Shown: positions 9,230-18,344, counted from the stretch's first letter. The stretch is 64,000 nt of DNA from an uncultured Acidobacteriia bacterium (GCA_903875575.1 CAIQWJ010000041.1:1-64000), one strand, 5' to 3'. The notes: generated from the sequence alone by a model not told the origin. Translations and numbers: made by a program.

Positions 9230-10237
9230 ATGCCCGAACCTGCGATCCTCACCACTACAGTCGGCTCGTATCCGACTCCCGACTGGCTCGTCGCTCTCCC
9301 CAGCGAACAGGCACGCATAGACGCGACACGAGTCGTTTTCGACATCCAGCGTCAGGCCGGCCTTGATCTGCCCACAGATGGCGAACTGTACCGCTTCGAC
9401 GTCAATCATCCCGATACCAACGGGATGATCGAATACTTTCTGCGGCCGATGGCAGGCATCCGCAGCGTCGTGGGCAGGAGTGACCATGAAGACTTCGCTC
9501 GTCAGCGTCACATGCAGTTTCGTCGCAAGGCAGCTGGCGTCGTGGAAGGACCACTGGCCGAGGGTGGCCTCAATCTGCTGGCCGACTGCGAACTCGCAGC
9601 CAGCGTCGCCGGTGGGCCCTTCAAGTTCACCGTCACCAGCCCCTACATGCTGGCGCGAACTTTGCTCGACCGGCACTACGGCGATTTCCGATCGCTGCTT
9701 CTCGCAGTTGCCGATACGCTGGCCCAGCAGGTCTCGGACCTGCCTTGCGATTGCCTCCAGGTGGATGAAGCGAATATTCCGGGCAACCCGGAAGACGGAG
9801 CGATCGCCGCCGAAGCCATCAATCGTGTTCTGGCCGCCTTCCGCGGTCGACGCGCCGTGCATCTGTGCTTCGGCAACTACGGAGGCCAGTCGATCCAGCG
9901 CGGCACCTGGGTCGCCCTCACTGCTTTCCTGAACTCGCTCAATGCCGATCACGTTGTGCTCGAAATGGCGCACCGCCCGGAAGCAGATCTCCTGGCCATG
10001 AAGGAACTCGACCCGCGCATCCGGCTTGGCATCGGAGTCATAGATGTCAAAGTGAATCACGTCGAAACTGCGGAGGAAGTTGCCCGCAGAATCGAACGCG
10101 CCGAACTTCACCTCGGACAAGGCCGTGTTGGCTGGGTTCACCCCGATTGCGGCTTCTGGATGCTGAAACGCTCAGTGGTCGATCGAAAGATCGAAGCCCT
10201 CGTGAAGGGCCGCGATCTGTATCTCGGTCGGCGTTGA
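9230..10237 (+). CDS. MetE C-terminal-like (cobalamin-independent methionine synthase family) methyltransferase
   Basis: A 335-residue protein equivalent to the catalytic half of MetE. VGSYPTP near the N-terminus, LQVDEANIP mid-protein, and all four expected zinc ligands are present: His and Cys in HLCFGNYGG, Glu in VVLEMAHR and Cys in HPDCGFW. The N-terminal half of MetE is missing, as in archaeal-type core methionine synthases and in related enzymes that demethylate other compounds. A methyl transfer role to or from a thiol is therefore supported; the donor is not. It begins 5 bases after the exported TIM-barrel gene, so the two are likely co-transcribed. It converges with the ABC transporter genes. 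Confidence 0.8.
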   Translation: MPEPAILTTTVGSYPTPDWLVALPSEQARIDATRVVFDIQRQAGLDLPTDGELYRFDVNHPDTNGMIEYFLRPMAGIRSVVGRSDHEDFARQRHMQFRRKAAGVVEGPLAEGGLNLLADCELAASVAGGPFKFTVTSPYMLARTLLDRHYGDFRSLLLAVADTLAQQVSDLPCDCLQVDEANIPGNPEDGAIAAEAINRVLAAFRGRRAVHLCFGNYGGQSIQRGTWVALTAFLNSLNADHVVLEMAHRPEADLLAMKELDPRIRLGIGVIDVKVNHVETAEEVARRIERAELHLGQGRVGWVHPDCGFWMLKRSVVDRKIEALVKGRDLYLGRR

Positions 10238-10238
10238 C

Positions 10239-10994
10239 TTACGCAGTTCGCCCTTGTTGCGTGAGTAGTTCGATCAACTTCTCTTCGAAAGTATCAAGAT
10301 CGGCACCCAACTCGCTCGTAGCTCCCGTGTAGATGAGCTTTCCGTTCGCGATCACGCTGATCTCGCTGCACAAACTGCGAATCTCCTGCGCATCGTGGCT
10401 GCTAAGAAATGTCGTGACGTTTTCGGTGGCAGCCAGGCGACGTAACAGATTCCACATGTCGCGCTTGGCTGGCAGATCCAGTCCGCGCGTCGGTTCATCC
10501 AGGAAAAGCACTTTCGGATGCCCCATCAGCGCACGGGCAATTTCTACTCGCCGTTTCATTCCCGTGCTGTAATTGCCGATCGGCTTTCCTCGGAACCTGG
10601 CATCCAGACCCACGTCGTTGAGAATCTTCTCGACATGATCGTCGGCGTCTTTCATCCGGCGAATGCGCGCAAAGTAACCGAGGTACTCTCGCGCCGTCCA
10701 TGTCGACTGACTCTCGCTCGTCTCGTCACTCACCAACCCGACCAGCCCTCGCACCGCCAATGGCTCTTTTGCCACGTCGTGACCCCAGAGTTTCGTCGTC
10801 CCTCCGCTCGGAGGCAGCAACGTGGTCAGCATCCGGATGGTGGTCGTCTTCCCCGCGCCATTGAGCCCGAGGAAGCCGTAAAGATGGCCCTTCGGGATTC
10901 GCAGCGAGACGCCATCCACAGCCACAAAATCGCCGAAGCGCCGCGTCAGTCCGTCGGTTTCGATCGCGTATTCGATCATCTTGTTCGCCGCCAT
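10239..10994 (-). CDS. ABC-2 type exporter, ATP-binding protein
   Basis: A 251-residue ABC ATPase. Walker A is GLNGAGKTT, the signature is NYSTGMKRRVEIARAL, Walker B is VLFLDEPTRGLDL with a D-loop, and the H-loop His is in LSSHDAQEI. This is the DRA/NatA-like group that pairs with ABC-2 permeases. Two starts are possible: ATG at 10994 (overlapping the permease gene by 19 bases) or ATG at 10979, which makes an ATGA overlap with the permease stop. Longer upstream extensions lie within the permease frame. Translational coupling with the permease is clear in either case. The exported substrate is unknown. Confidence 0.9.
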   Translation of the reverse strand: MAANKMIEYAIETDGLTRRFGDFVAVDGVSLRIPKGHLYGFLGLNGAGKTTTIRMLTTLLPPSGGTTKLWGHDVAKEPLAVRGLVGLVSDETSESQSTWTAREYLGYFARIRRMKDADDHVEKILNDVGLDARFRGKPIGNYSTGMKRRVEIARALMGHPKVLFLDEPTRGLDLPAKRDMWNLLRRLAATENVTTFLSSHDAQEIRSLCSEISVIANGKLIYTGATSELGADLDTFEEKLIELLTQQGRTA

Positions 10995-12406
10995 CGTGAA
11001 ATTGCGGCGCCCAGGCAGAGCAACGGCAGGAATGCCGATACAATTCCCATCTGGTAAATCGCACCTGGTACCTGCGCCCCCACGGCACCGCGAGCGTTGA
11101 GCGTCCGCGTCTTCGATTCCGGACCTTCCGACACCTGATACGTGGCCGTAACCGTGAGCGGATACCGGTTGCCGCCGATGTCCCACGGCTTCGTGGGCGT
11201 CAATATAACCGGCACACGCGCCACCCAACCGTTTGCCAAATGCCGCCCATCCGGTAGAGCTGGCCCGGCATCGTTGGTGAATTCATGCGTTTCGAGGGCC
11301 TGTACACCGTCGGTTTGGACCGTCAACCCGCTTTCGCCCGCGATTCGCACATTCAGACCGTCGACATGGTCCGCGGCATCCACAGGCAGCAGCACCAGCA
11401 AGTCCCGTCGATTGGTCTCATCAGTTCCCAGTGCCGAGGTTTCGCGGTTCAGCAGCGGCCCGCAGCATCGCCGGGGCAACTGACGGCCAGTGGAAACCAT
11501 TGCCAGTGCGCCGCCTCCGCGCCCGAAACCGCCGCGTCCGGCGGGCGCGTTGTTGGCGGGCGGTGCGGGAGTGTCATAGTTCGTGTCTGCCAGCGTGGCA
11601 GGCAGCAGGACGAGCATCGCAATGCCAACCCGAATTCCCCAACGCTGCGAACTTGTGGCTTCCCATGTCTCCACGCCCTGCGCACGCAGGAAAATCCAGC
11701 CTGCCAGCGCGAAGGCCCCCACCACCACGATGAAGAACCCTATCCAGGTGAGGGTGGTGGTGGACGGTATGCTGCCCGCCACCAGCGTGAAACCAAGCGC
11801 ATTCTTCAGGAGCACTGCCGGACTCGACAGCGCCAGATGCCCGCTGCGCGTGGCTCCGTTGCCCCGCGCCACCATCAATTCCTGCAGCGGCACCATCCCC
11901 AGACAGAGCAGGAGAACGCCCATGCCCGTCGCGGCCGGCGCACCCACACTCCGTCCGATGAACATGACCCCGATCAACGTTCCCACGGCAATGCACGCCA
12001 GCAGGATTCCGGGTGTCCAAAGCAGAAACCGGCCCAGCAGAAACGGCAGCCCGACGTGTGAGGTGTAAACCACCAGCATCGGCAGCAGGGCCACATAGTA
12101 AGCGACAGCAAATGTCATCAACACCAGTACCCGCGCCACAAGCCAGTCTCGGCGCTCTACAGGCGCGGTAAAAACACTCTCCACAAACCGATTCGCCCGT
12201 GGGCCGGCGATGAACCCCGCAGCCAGCGGAATGAACGCCATCGGTACCAGTCCGTAGGCGATCATTCCGAACCCATCGAGCCACGTGTCCTGCGTTCCAA
12301 CGGTTGCCAGTCCGCCAAGGGCGAACAGAATGACTGCCGCACCCAGCCATGCGAAACGACCGCGCATGCTGGCCTTGAGTTCTTCTATGTAGAGTGTGGT
12401 AATCAT
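10976..12406 (-). CDS. ABC-2 type exporter, permease protein
   Basis: A 476-residue integral membrane protein. The ATG at 12406 gives the usual short cytoplasmic leader (MITTLYIEELKASMRGRFAW) and then about six hydrophobic segments up to residue 290. A roughly 140-residue periplasmic region follows and a final membrane segment ends in SRWRRTR. The periplasmic region begins with a Gly/Arg-rich stretch (RGGFGRGGG), a feature shared with two other proteins in this window. Its stop overlaps the start of the ATPase gene, so both subunits are made from one message. Upstream, the gene diverges from the VOC gene at 12517. Substrate unknown. Confidence 0.8.
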   Translation of the reverse strand: MITTLYIEELKASMRGRFAWLGAAVILFALGGLATVGTQDTWLDGFGMIAYGLVPMAFIPLAAGFIAGPRANRFVESVFTAPVERRDWLVARVLVLMTFAVAYYVALLPMLVVYTSHVGLPFLLGRFLLWTPGILLACIAVGTLIGVMFIGRSVGAPAATGMGVLLLCLGMVPLQELMVARGNGATRSGHLALSSPAVLLKNALGFTLVAGSIPSTTTLTWIGFFIVVVGAFALAGWIFLRAQGVETWEATSSQRWGIRVGIAMLVLLPATLADTNYDTPAPPANNAPAGRGGFGRGGGALAMVSTGRQLPRRCCGPLLNRETSALGTDETNRRDLLVLLPVDAADHVDGLNVRIAGESGLTVQTDGVQALETHEFTNDAGPALPDGRHLANGWVARVPVILTPTKPWDIGGNRYPLTVTATYQVSEGPESKTRTLNARGAVGAQVPGAIYQMGIVSAFLPLLCLGAAISRWRRTR

Positions 12407-12516
12407 TGCCGCCTGGCTGTCGAACCCCCATGAGAACACTCGGGGCTGAATAAACGCTGAAGTTCTCAATCTCTCCTGACACCACGGTGTCAGCAGCACT
12501 CCTGCACAATCACTGC

Positions 12517-12894
12517 ATGAACAACACATCACCCAACGCCGCGGAGTGGTTCGAAATCCCTACGGCTGATATCTCGAAAGCGGTCCCTTTCTATAATCAG
12601 GTCCTTGGTCTTCAGTTGGAATCTGTGGTCTGGGGCCCCGGTCTCATTGCCATGTTCCCCCATGTGGAGCCTGGCCCCGGAGGTTGCCTCATGCAGGCCC
12701 CTGGCATGGTGCCTTCCGGTACCGGCTCGGTCGTCTACTTGCCTGCCAACGACATGGACGCCGATCTTGCGAATGTCGTCACTGCGGGCGGCAGCGTGGT
12801 CATTCCGAAGACGCCTATCGGTCCCGACATGGGATTCTTCGCGCGCTTCCACGATCCGGAAGGCAACCTCGTGGGCCTCTGCGCAAAGGCGTGA
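12517..12894 (+). CDS. VOC (glyoxalase/bleomycin-resistance) family protein
   Basis: A 125-residue single-copy vicinal-oxygen-chelate fold protein. It opens with WFEIPTADISKAVPFYNQVLG, the usual first beta-alpha unit, and ends with ARFHDPEGNLVGLCAK, the usual last unit. Such small VOC proteins bind metals or small metabolites and include enzymes, resistance proteins and binding proteins, so no reaction is assigned. I preferred the ATG at 12517 to an ATG 30 bases upstream because the protein homology begins there. A regulator gene of the WYL type follows 44 bases later in the same direction and may control it. Confidence 0.8.
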   Translation: MNNTSPNAAEWFEIPTADISKAVPFYNQVLGLQLESVVWGPGLIAMFPHVEPGPGGCLMQAPGMVPSGTGSVVYLPANDMDADLANVVTAGGSVVIPKTPIGPDMGFFARFHDPEGNLVGLCAKA

Positions 12895-12938
12895 CAGGCG
12901 GACTGGGCGCGCCGTCCGTCACCAGGTAAAGTAAGAAC

Positions 12939-13634
12939 GTGCGCAGAGCCGACCGCCTCTTTCAAATCGTCCAGCACCTCCGGCTTCGCAAAACCCGCAC
13001 CACGGCGCGTGAACTTGCACGTCGGCAAAATGTCTCCGAGCGCACCATCTACCGCGATGTTCAGGATCTGGTGCGTTCGGGCGTTCCTATTGAAGGCGAG
13101 GCCGGGGTCGGGTATGTTCTGCGCGGCTTTGACGTACCTCCGCTCATGTTCACTCGCGAAGAGATAGAAGCCCTGGTGGTGGGAGCCCGCATGGTGGAAA
13201 CGTGGACCACGGAGCCGCTGGCGGTCGCCGCGCGCCAGGCGCTGGCAAAAATCGAGGCTGCGCTGCCGGAGCGTCTGAAAGCCGAAATCGGCAAGTCCCG
13301 CATGTACGCGGTTGATCATCGAACTACGCCTGAATTGCGCGCGCGGCTCGACTCTATCAGGCAGGCGGTGACCGCGACCCGAAGCATTGAGTTTGGATAC
13401 TTGACGGAGCGGGGAACTGCCTCGCGCCGAACCGTCCATCCACTTGGTCTCTACTTCTGGGGTAACGTCTGGACTCTGGTAGCCTGGTGTCTGCTACGCA
13501 ATGATTTCCGTCACTTCCGTGCGGATCGTATGACCGCCATCGAACCGGGCGATCCTTTTGTATCGCAACCGGGCCGCACCCTCGACGACTTCCTGGCACG
13601 CATCCAAGCCGAGGTCCAGCGGCCGGAGAAATAG
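12939..13634 (+). CDS. YafY-like transcriptional regulator (HTH-11 plus WYL domain)
   Basis: A 231-residue DNA-binding protein. The N-terminal winged helix reads MRRADRLFQIVQHL...TTARELARRQNVSERTIYRDV, the standard HTH-11 start and recognition helix; the first codon is GTG. A WYL domain follows (about 130-215), with IEFGYLTERG and HPLGLYFWGNVWTLVAWCLLR in place of the W-Y-L core. Related proteins sense small ligands or nucleic acids and repress or activate nearby genes. It ends 2 bases before the convergent toxin gene stop. The VOC gene upstream is the natural candidate target. Confidence 0.85.
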   Translation: MRRADRLFQIVQHLRLRKTRTTARELARRQNVSERTIYRDVQDLVRSGVPIEGEAGVGYVLRGFDVPPLMFTREEIEALVVGARMVETWTTEPLAVAARQALAKIEAALPERLKAEIGKSRMYAVDHRTTPELRARLDSIRQAVTATRSIEFGYLTERGTASRRTVHPLGLYFWGNVWTLVAWCLLRNDFRHFRADRMTAIEPGDPFVSQPGRTLDDFLARIQAEVQRPEK

Positions 13635-13635
13635 C

Positions 13636-14064
13636 TCAGGCCAGTTGCACATGTCGCTGCCTGCCGTACGTGGGGATATTACGGTCACTGATGAGCAGGC
13701 GCGCTTTCATGACGCGGGCGGTCGCCACGATGATGCGATCTGCGGGGTCGCCGTGAAACGTCCCGGGCAGGTGCGAACTTTCGATGGCGATGGCCGGCGT
13801 TAGCTGGGCAAGTGTCAATCCCGGCATCGCTAAAGCTTCTTCAACCCACTGTGCACAACTGGTATGAAGCTGAAGCCTGCCCTTCGATTCCAGCATTCCC
13901 ACTTCCCACACGGAGAAGACAGAAAGCAGCAACTTACCTGCTGACGCGGCGTGACGGATAATCTCAAGGTTTTGCGCAGTCAGGCGATCACCGAGTCCGC
14001 CCTGAAGCCAGAGCCAGTAGTGCGTATCGAGGAGAAGCGGCGATATGATTCCGTTATCGGTCAA
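13636..14064 (-). CDS. PIN-domain toxin (VapC family), module 1
   Basis: A 142-residue PIN-domain ribonuclease toxin. The acidic metal site is complete: Asp14 in LLLDTHYWLW, Glu in SVWEVG, Asp in HGDPADRIIVATA and Asp in LLISDRNI. Family members cleave tRNA or rRNA when freed from the antitoxin. The ATG at 14064 overlaps the end of the antitoxin gene by 11 bases, the usual antitoxin-first arrangement with coupled translation. An ATG 36 bases further upstream is possible but would deepen the overlap. Nothing indicates decay of the module. Confidence 0.85.
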   Translation of the reverse strand: MTDNGIISPLLLDTHYWLWLQGGLGDRLTAQNLEIIRHAASAGKLLLSVFSVWEVGMLESKGRLQLHTSCAQWVEEALAMPGLTLAQLTPAIAIESSHLPGTFHGDPADRIIVATARVMKARLLISDRNIPTYGRQRHVQLA

Positions 14065-14284
14065 CATCCCAGACGTCATGCATCGGTCCCACGATGTCAC
14101 CCAGAATCTCGAAGGTCCCCTTCATGCGCCCAAAAAGTTCCGGCGTGGTCTCTTCCACCGGAACAATGCGCGCCACAGCCTTGCCGCGCTTTGTGATCAC
14201 CACTTCCTGACGCCCACGCTGGACTTCGTCCAGTACGGCGAGACATGTCGCTTTGAACTTTCCAGCTGCAATCTGGCGTCTCAT
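14054..14284 (-). CDS. Phd/YefM-type antitoxin, module 1
   Basis: A 76-residue antitoxin partner for the PIN toxin. It shows the Phd/YefM pattern: an N-terminal DNA-binding section (MRRQIAAGKFKATCLAVLDEV), the conserved core EVVITKRGKAVARIVPV, and a variable, likely disordered C-terminus that wraps the toxin (ELFGRMKGTFEIL...). It normally autorepresses its own operon. It lies 34 bases downstream of nothing but the SDR gene stop at 14319, on the same strand, so a promoter would have to sit in or just after that gene. Confidence 0.8.
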   Translation of the reverse strand: MRRQIAAGKFKATCLAVLDEVQRGRQEVVITKRGKAVARIVPVEETTPELFGRMKGTFEILGDIVGPMHDVWDVDR

Positions 14285-14318
14285 CTTATGGTCATTTTAG
14301 TATGGTCACGAAGGGCCA

Positions 14319-15002
14319 TCACCGAGGATAGCTGCCATTATTCACGTCGAGCGTCGTGCCATTCACGTACTCCGGACACTCGCTGCCCAGCCAGAGAATC
14401 GCCGCCGCAACTTCTTCCGGCTGACAAACCCGTCCCGAGTAAACGGCACGCATCACGTTATCTTTCCGGGATTGCGGCAACTGATCGTACATGCGCGACC
14501 GGGTCGGCCCCGGAGCCACCGCATTCACGAGAACACGGTACGGACCCAGTACGCCCGCCCAGGTCTTTGTCAGATTCAATATTCCGGCCTTGGTGATGCC
14601 ATACCAAAGGTCCGGATGTCCTGTGAAGGCTGAGACGGAACTCACATTGACGATGCGTCCGCTGCCGCGCGCCTTCATCCCGGGAGCAAACGCTGCAATT
14701 AACGCCGCAGGCGCTTCCAGATTCACGGCCAGAATCTCTTTCCGGTGTTCCTCGGGAATAGCCTCGGGCGGATCGCAAAAGAGCACGGCCGCGTTGTTCA
14801 CAAGCGCGTCTACATGGCCAATGGATGCCGTCAGAGTGGCAATATCCGCCGTCTGTCGAAGGTCGAAATCGAGGCGGTCGCCGACGACCTCGAAACCAAA
14901 CTCCTTATCGAGCGACACGACCTGCCATCCTGCGGTTGCAAACGCCCGCGCGGTGGCAAGGCCGATCCCGCGACCAGCACCTGTCACAAGAACTTTCTTC
15001 AC
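14319..15002 (-). CDS. Short-chain dehydrogenase/reductase (SDR)
   Basis: A 227-residue classical SDR. GAGRGIG (8-14) binds the dinucleotide, NNAA (69-72) is the conserved structural motif, and Ser121/122, Tyr134 and Lys138 (YGITK) form the catalytic site. The ending GTTLDVNNGSYPR is the typical SDR tail. LDKEF after the second strand places an acidic residue where NADH-preferring enzymes have one. It starts 33 bases after the hscA stop on the same strand and may be read through from the isc operon, though nothing ties it to Fe-S chemistry. Confidence 0.85.
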   Translation of the reverse strand: MKKVLVTGAGRGIGLATARAFATAGWQVVSLDKEFGFEVVGDRLDFDLRQTADIATLTASIGHVDALVNNAAVLFCDPPEAIPEEHRKEILAVNLEAPAALIAAFAPGMKARGSGRIVNVSSVSAFTGHPDLWYGITKAGILNLTKTWAGVLGPYRVLVNAVAPGPTRSRMYDQLPQSRKDNVMRAVYSGRVCQPEEVAAAILWLGSECPEYVNGTTLDVNNGSYPR

Positions 15003-15035
15003 CTGTTCAGTTTACCGACGGTTGTGAAGCCGTTC

Positions 15036-16874
15036 TCAGACGTGGGTGCCCTTGAGCGCAGAATTGACAGCCGTATTCATCATGCGCTCTGCCAGGCTGT
15101 GCGTGACTTCGTTCAGCCGGTCGATCTGCGCGCGGATGATCTGGTGGTCTTCGTGATGGTAGGCCAGTTGCAGTCGGTTCGCCGCGTCGGTAACCGCCTG
15201 TCGCTCTTCATCAGTGAGCGAGAGCCATGCCGAATTCTTCTGCGCCTTGGCTGTCGCGGTCATGATCGCGTCGGCGTCGATTCGCGCGCCCGCCAGTTGG
15301 GCCGCCTGATAGTCTTCCTCGGCATGATCGATGGAGGCTTCAATCATGGCTTCCACCTGCTCATCCGTGAGTCCGTAAGTGGGCTTCACTTCGACTGACT
15401 GCTCCAACCCGGTTCGGCCATCCCGTGCCGTGACGTGAAGAATGCCGTTGGCGTCGATCAGGAAGCGCACTTCGATGCGGGCCATGCCTGCGGGCATGGG
15501 GGCGATGCCCTTGAGGTCAAAGCGGGCGAGGCTGCGGCAGTCTTTCGCGAGTTCGCGCTCGCCCTGCACCACGTGAATCAGGACGTTGGTTTGTCCGTCG
15601 ATACCGGTAGTGAAAGTCTCGCCGGCGCTGGCCGGAATGGTCGAGTTGCGGTGAATGATCTTCGAAACCACGCCGCCGTAGATCTCGATGCCGAGCGAAA
15701 GCGGAGTCACGTCGAGCAGCAATTGATTCTCTACCGTGCCTGCCAGTATTCCGGCCTGTACGGCGGCACCCAGAGCCACCACTTCATCGGGATTCAACTC
15801 GGTGTGTGGACGGGCCCGGAACAACACCTCCACGGCGCTGCGGACCATCGGAATTCGGGTGGAACCGCCAACTAACACCACCTCGTCGATCTGCTCTGGG
15901 GTGACATCGGCGTCTTTCATACAGTCGCGGCAGGGGCCGAGCGTCCTGTCCACGATGTCGCGAATCAGACCTTCAAAAAGTTCGCGTGTGATCTCGCGCC
16001 TGTAGGCCTTGCCGTGCCAGGTGAAGTCAACTGTCGCGGAAAGCGCGAAGGACAGCGCCTCCTTGGCCCGGATGACTGCCGCACGCAAAGTCTGAACTGC
16101 TTCACCGTAGTGCGAGACATCCTCGCCCCACTCGCTGGCAACGTCTTCGAGGGCGATCTTCAGCAGTCGGTTATCAATATCGTCGCCGCCCAGATGCGTG
16201 TCGCCATTGGTGGCGAGTACCTCGAAGATGCCGTCGTGCAGCCGCAGAATCGAGATATCGAAGGTGCCGCCGCCGAGATCGTACACGGCGATCACGCCCT
16301 GTTTGCGCTTGTCGAGGCCGTAAGCGAGTGCCGCTGCCGTTGGTTCGTTCACCAGTCGGAGCACGTCGAGCCCGGCGATGCGGCCGGCATCACGCGTTGC
16401 TTGCCGTTGCGCGTCGTTGAAGTAAGCCGGAACGGTGATTACGGCTTTGGTAACAGGCATCCCAAGCGCAGCCTCAGCGTTTGCTTTCAATTGCCGAAGA
16501 ATCAGCGCCGAGACTTCAGGCGGTGTCAGGGTTTTCTCGCCCAGCACCAGGCGAATCACCGATTCGCTGCCTTCCGCGATGTGGAAAGGGAACAGTTTCA
16601 GTTCTTCCTGAACGTCCGCAACACCGCGGCCCATGAGCCTCTTGACGGAATAGACCGTACGGGCTGGGTGGTCAATCAATTCCGCCCGCGCCGCATTGCC
16701 GACGATGGGTGCGCCTTCTGGCGGCAGGGAGACGATGCTCGGGACCATCCTGTTGCCGTCTTCGCCCGGAATCACTTCCGGTTTCGTGAGCTTCATGCAC
16801 GCGATGAGGCTGTTTGTCGTGCCGAGGTCGATCCCAACGACGCTATCCGGGCTGTCAAATTCAATCTGAAACAT
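15036..16874 (-). CDS. hscA: Fe-S assembly chaperone HscA (Hsp70 family)
   Basis: A 612-residue Hsp70 paralogue specialised for iron-sulfur cluster transfer from IscU. The ATPase domain holds [14 protein letters not shown], the phosphate-2 loop [15 protein letters not shown] and the adenosine motif [14 protein letters not shown]. The substrate domain begins after the interdomain linker near [12 protein letters not shown] and ends in a helical lid. The length (about 610, shorter than DnaK) and the position at the end of the isc operon identify HscA. It recognises the LPPVK motif, which is present in the IscU here. Its start overlaps the hscB stop by 14 bases. Confidence 0.93.
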   Translation of the reverse strand: MFQIEFDSPDSVVGIDLGTTNSLIACMKLTKPEVIPGEDGNRMVPSIVSLPPEGAPIVGNAARAELIDHPARTVYSVKRLMGRGVADVQEELKLFPFHIAEGSESVIRLVLGEKTLTPPEVSALILRQLKANAEAALGMPVTKAVITVPAYFNDAQRQATRDAGRIAGLDVLRLVNEPTAAALAYGLDKRKQGVIAVYDLGGGTFDISILRLHDGIFEVLATNGDTHLGGDDIDNRLLKIALEDVASEWGEDVSHYGEAVQTLRAAVIRAKEALSFALSATVDFTWHGKAYRREITRELFEGLIRDIVDRTLGPCRDCMKDADVTPEQIDEVVLVGGSTRIPMVRSAVEVLFRARPHTELNPDEVVALGAAVQAGILAGTVENQLLLDVTPLSLGIEIYGGVVSKIIHRNSTIPASAGETFTTGIDGQTNVLIHVVQGERELAKDCRSLARFDLKGIAPMPAGMARIEVRFLIDANGILHVTARDGRTGLEQSVEVKPTYGLTDEQVEAMIEASIDHAEEDYQAAQLAGARIDADAIMTATAKAQKNSAWLSLTDEERQAVTDAANRLQLAYHHEDHQIIRAQIDRLNEVTHSLAERMMNTAVNSALKGTHV

Positions 16875-17475
16875 GCGCTTCGTCTGTTCTCGCGATCAGG
16901 TTTGTTATGTATTTTCTGCGATTCAACTGGCCGCGAACGTCATCGAGTTTCGCGCGCTCATTGCCTGCATGCCATGCCGCGAATGACAACTGCATGGCGG
17001 CGTCGATCTCATCCCGCATACGCTCAAAGCGGAGCCGGGCGGGCTGCAACTGCGCCCGGGCATCGGCATCGCCCTCCCGAAGTTCTTCGAGGGCCATGTT
17101 CAGCTCAAATACTTCTTCCAGTAGTTCGGGCGGAACGTCTTTCGTGCCTTGCTCAGCAATGTCGAAGCCTTCCTGCTTCAGAACATACAACGCCCGACTG
17201 ACGGGATCCTTCAGCGTTCGGTAAGCGTCATTCAGTACGGCCGACGCCTCCAGCGCGTATTCCTGCTCACGCGCCGGTTTCCGGGAAAACAGATCGGGAT
17301 GCAACTGACGGCTCAGGCCGTAGAAACGCTTCTCCAGATCTTTGACATCGAGAGCCAATTGGCGGGACAGGCCGAAGAATTCAAAAAAATCATGCGCCGG
17401 GGGCTGCAGCGCTTTGCACTGTTCGCAGAAGCGGGCAGACACGGCAATACCGCAATTCCAGCAGGTCTGGCTCAT
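16861..17475 (-). CDS. hscB: Co-chaperone HscB with N-terminal zinc-finger-like motif
   Basis: A 204-residue J-protein that delivers IscU to HscA. The J-domain helix pair and HPD (residues 59-61, in RQLHPDLF) are clear, and the C-terminal three-helix IscU-binding region is present. The N-terminus carries four cysteines, CWNC (5-8) and CEQC (17-20), followed by KALQPP. This metal-binding arrangement is known from mitochondrial HSC20 and is absent in E. coli HscB. ATG at 17475 was chosen because it begins just before the first Cys pair; longer frames overlap iscA. The gene lies 7 bases after the iscA stop. Confidence 0.92.
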   Translation of the reverse strand: MSQTCWNCGIAVSARFCEQCKALQPPAHDFFEFFGLSRQLALDVKDLEKRFYGLSRQLHPDLFSRKPAREQEYALEASAVLNDAYRTLKDPVSRALYVLKQEGFDIAEQGTKDVPPELLEEVFELNMALEELREGDADARAQLQPARLRFERMRDEIDAAMQLSFAAWHAGNERAKLDDVRGQLNRRKYITNLIARTDEAHVSD

Positions 17476-17482
17476 TGCGCGC

Positions 17483-17887
17483 TTAAGCCGTAAATGAAGT
17501 GCCGCAGCCGCAACTCTTCTTTGCGTTCGGATTCTCGAACACAAAGCCGGATTGCATCAGCGATTCTTTGTAATCGAGCGTGAGCCCGTTTAGGTAGAGG
17601 ATGCTCTTCGGGTCGACGAAAACCTGCACGCCGTCGAAGTTGAAGACTTTGTCCTTCGGACGCGGCTGAGTATCAAACTTGAATTGATAGCTCAGGCCGG
17701 AACAACCGCCGCCAAGGACGCCGAGGCGCAACCCGCCCTGCACACCCATCTTTTCGAAGGTGCTGCGGATCTTATTTACCGCCTTTGGCGTGACTTTGAT
17801 TTCACGCGCCGGGATCTCACGCGTCGGAAGGTTCACTTCCGGCGCGTGAGTTTCGGTACCTGGCTGGGTTTCGATCGCGGTCATCAC
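17483..17887 (-). CDS. iscA: A-type Fe-S carrier IscA (HesB family)
   Basis: A 134-residue A-type scaffold/carrier. The three cluster cysteines are present: Cys62 in GGGCSGLSY and Cys126 and Cys128 in CGCG near the C-terminus. The body follows the family closely, but an N-terminal extension of about 28 polar residues precedes the usual start (EIKVTPKAVNKI). A second Met follows the first. The ATG overlaps the iscU stop as ATGA, so translation is coupled. By location it is IscA rather than ErpA or SufA. Confidence 0.92.
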   Translation of the reverse strand: MMTAIETQPGTETHAPEVNLPTREIPAREIKVTPKAVNKIRSTFEKMGVQGGLRLGVLGGGCSGLSYQFKFDTQPRPKDKVFNFDGVQVFVDPKSILYLNGLTLDYKESLMQSGFVFENPNAKKSCGCGTSFTA

Positions 17888-18312
17888 GCCACCGCTTGTG
17901 CCGGGGTCTGCGCGGCAGCCGGAGCCTGCTTGCTCTGCTTGGCGCGATAGTCGCCAATGGCGGCCTTGATCGCATCTTCGGCGAGCACGGAGCAGTGAAT
18001 CTTGACCGGGGGCAGGCTGAGTTCGTTGACGATGTCGGTGTTCTTGATTTCAAGAGCCTCGTCAACCGTCTTGCCTTTCAGCCATTCGGTGGCGAGCGAA
18101 GAACTGGCAATCGCGCTGCCGCAGCCGAACGTCTTAAACTTCGCCTCTTCAATGATGCCGCTTACGTCATTGACGCGTATCTGCAGCTTCATGACGTCGC
18201 CGCACTCCGGCGCGCCCACCATACCGGTGCCAACGCTGGCCGAGCTCTTATCGAGCGAGCCGACGTTACGCGGATTGTTGTAATGATCGAGAACCTTATC
18301 GGAATATGCCAT
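17884..18312 (-). CDS. iscU: Fe-S cluster scaffold IscU
   Basis: A 142-residue scaffold on which IscS-derived sulfur and iron are assembled. The family's cluster site is complete: Cys37 and Asp39 (PECGD), Cys64 (FGCGSA) and Cys107 (HCSVLAEDAI). The HscA recognition motif LPPVK is at 100-104. An Ala/Pro/Gln-rich tail of about 20 residues extends beyond the usual C-terminus. The ATG at 18312 is the standard family start (MAYSDKVLDHY). It lies 32 bases after iscS. Confidence 0.95.
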   Translation of the reverse strand: MAYSDKVLDHYNNPRNVGSLDKSSASVGTGMVGAPECGDVMKLQIRVNDVSGIIEEAKFKTFGCGSAIASSSLATEWLKGKTVDEALEIKNTDIVNELSLPPVKIHCSVLAEDAIKAAIGDYRAKQSKQAPAAAQTPAQAVA

Positions 18313-18344
18313 GTCAGTGTCTCCCTGAATAATCTGTCTGAAAA

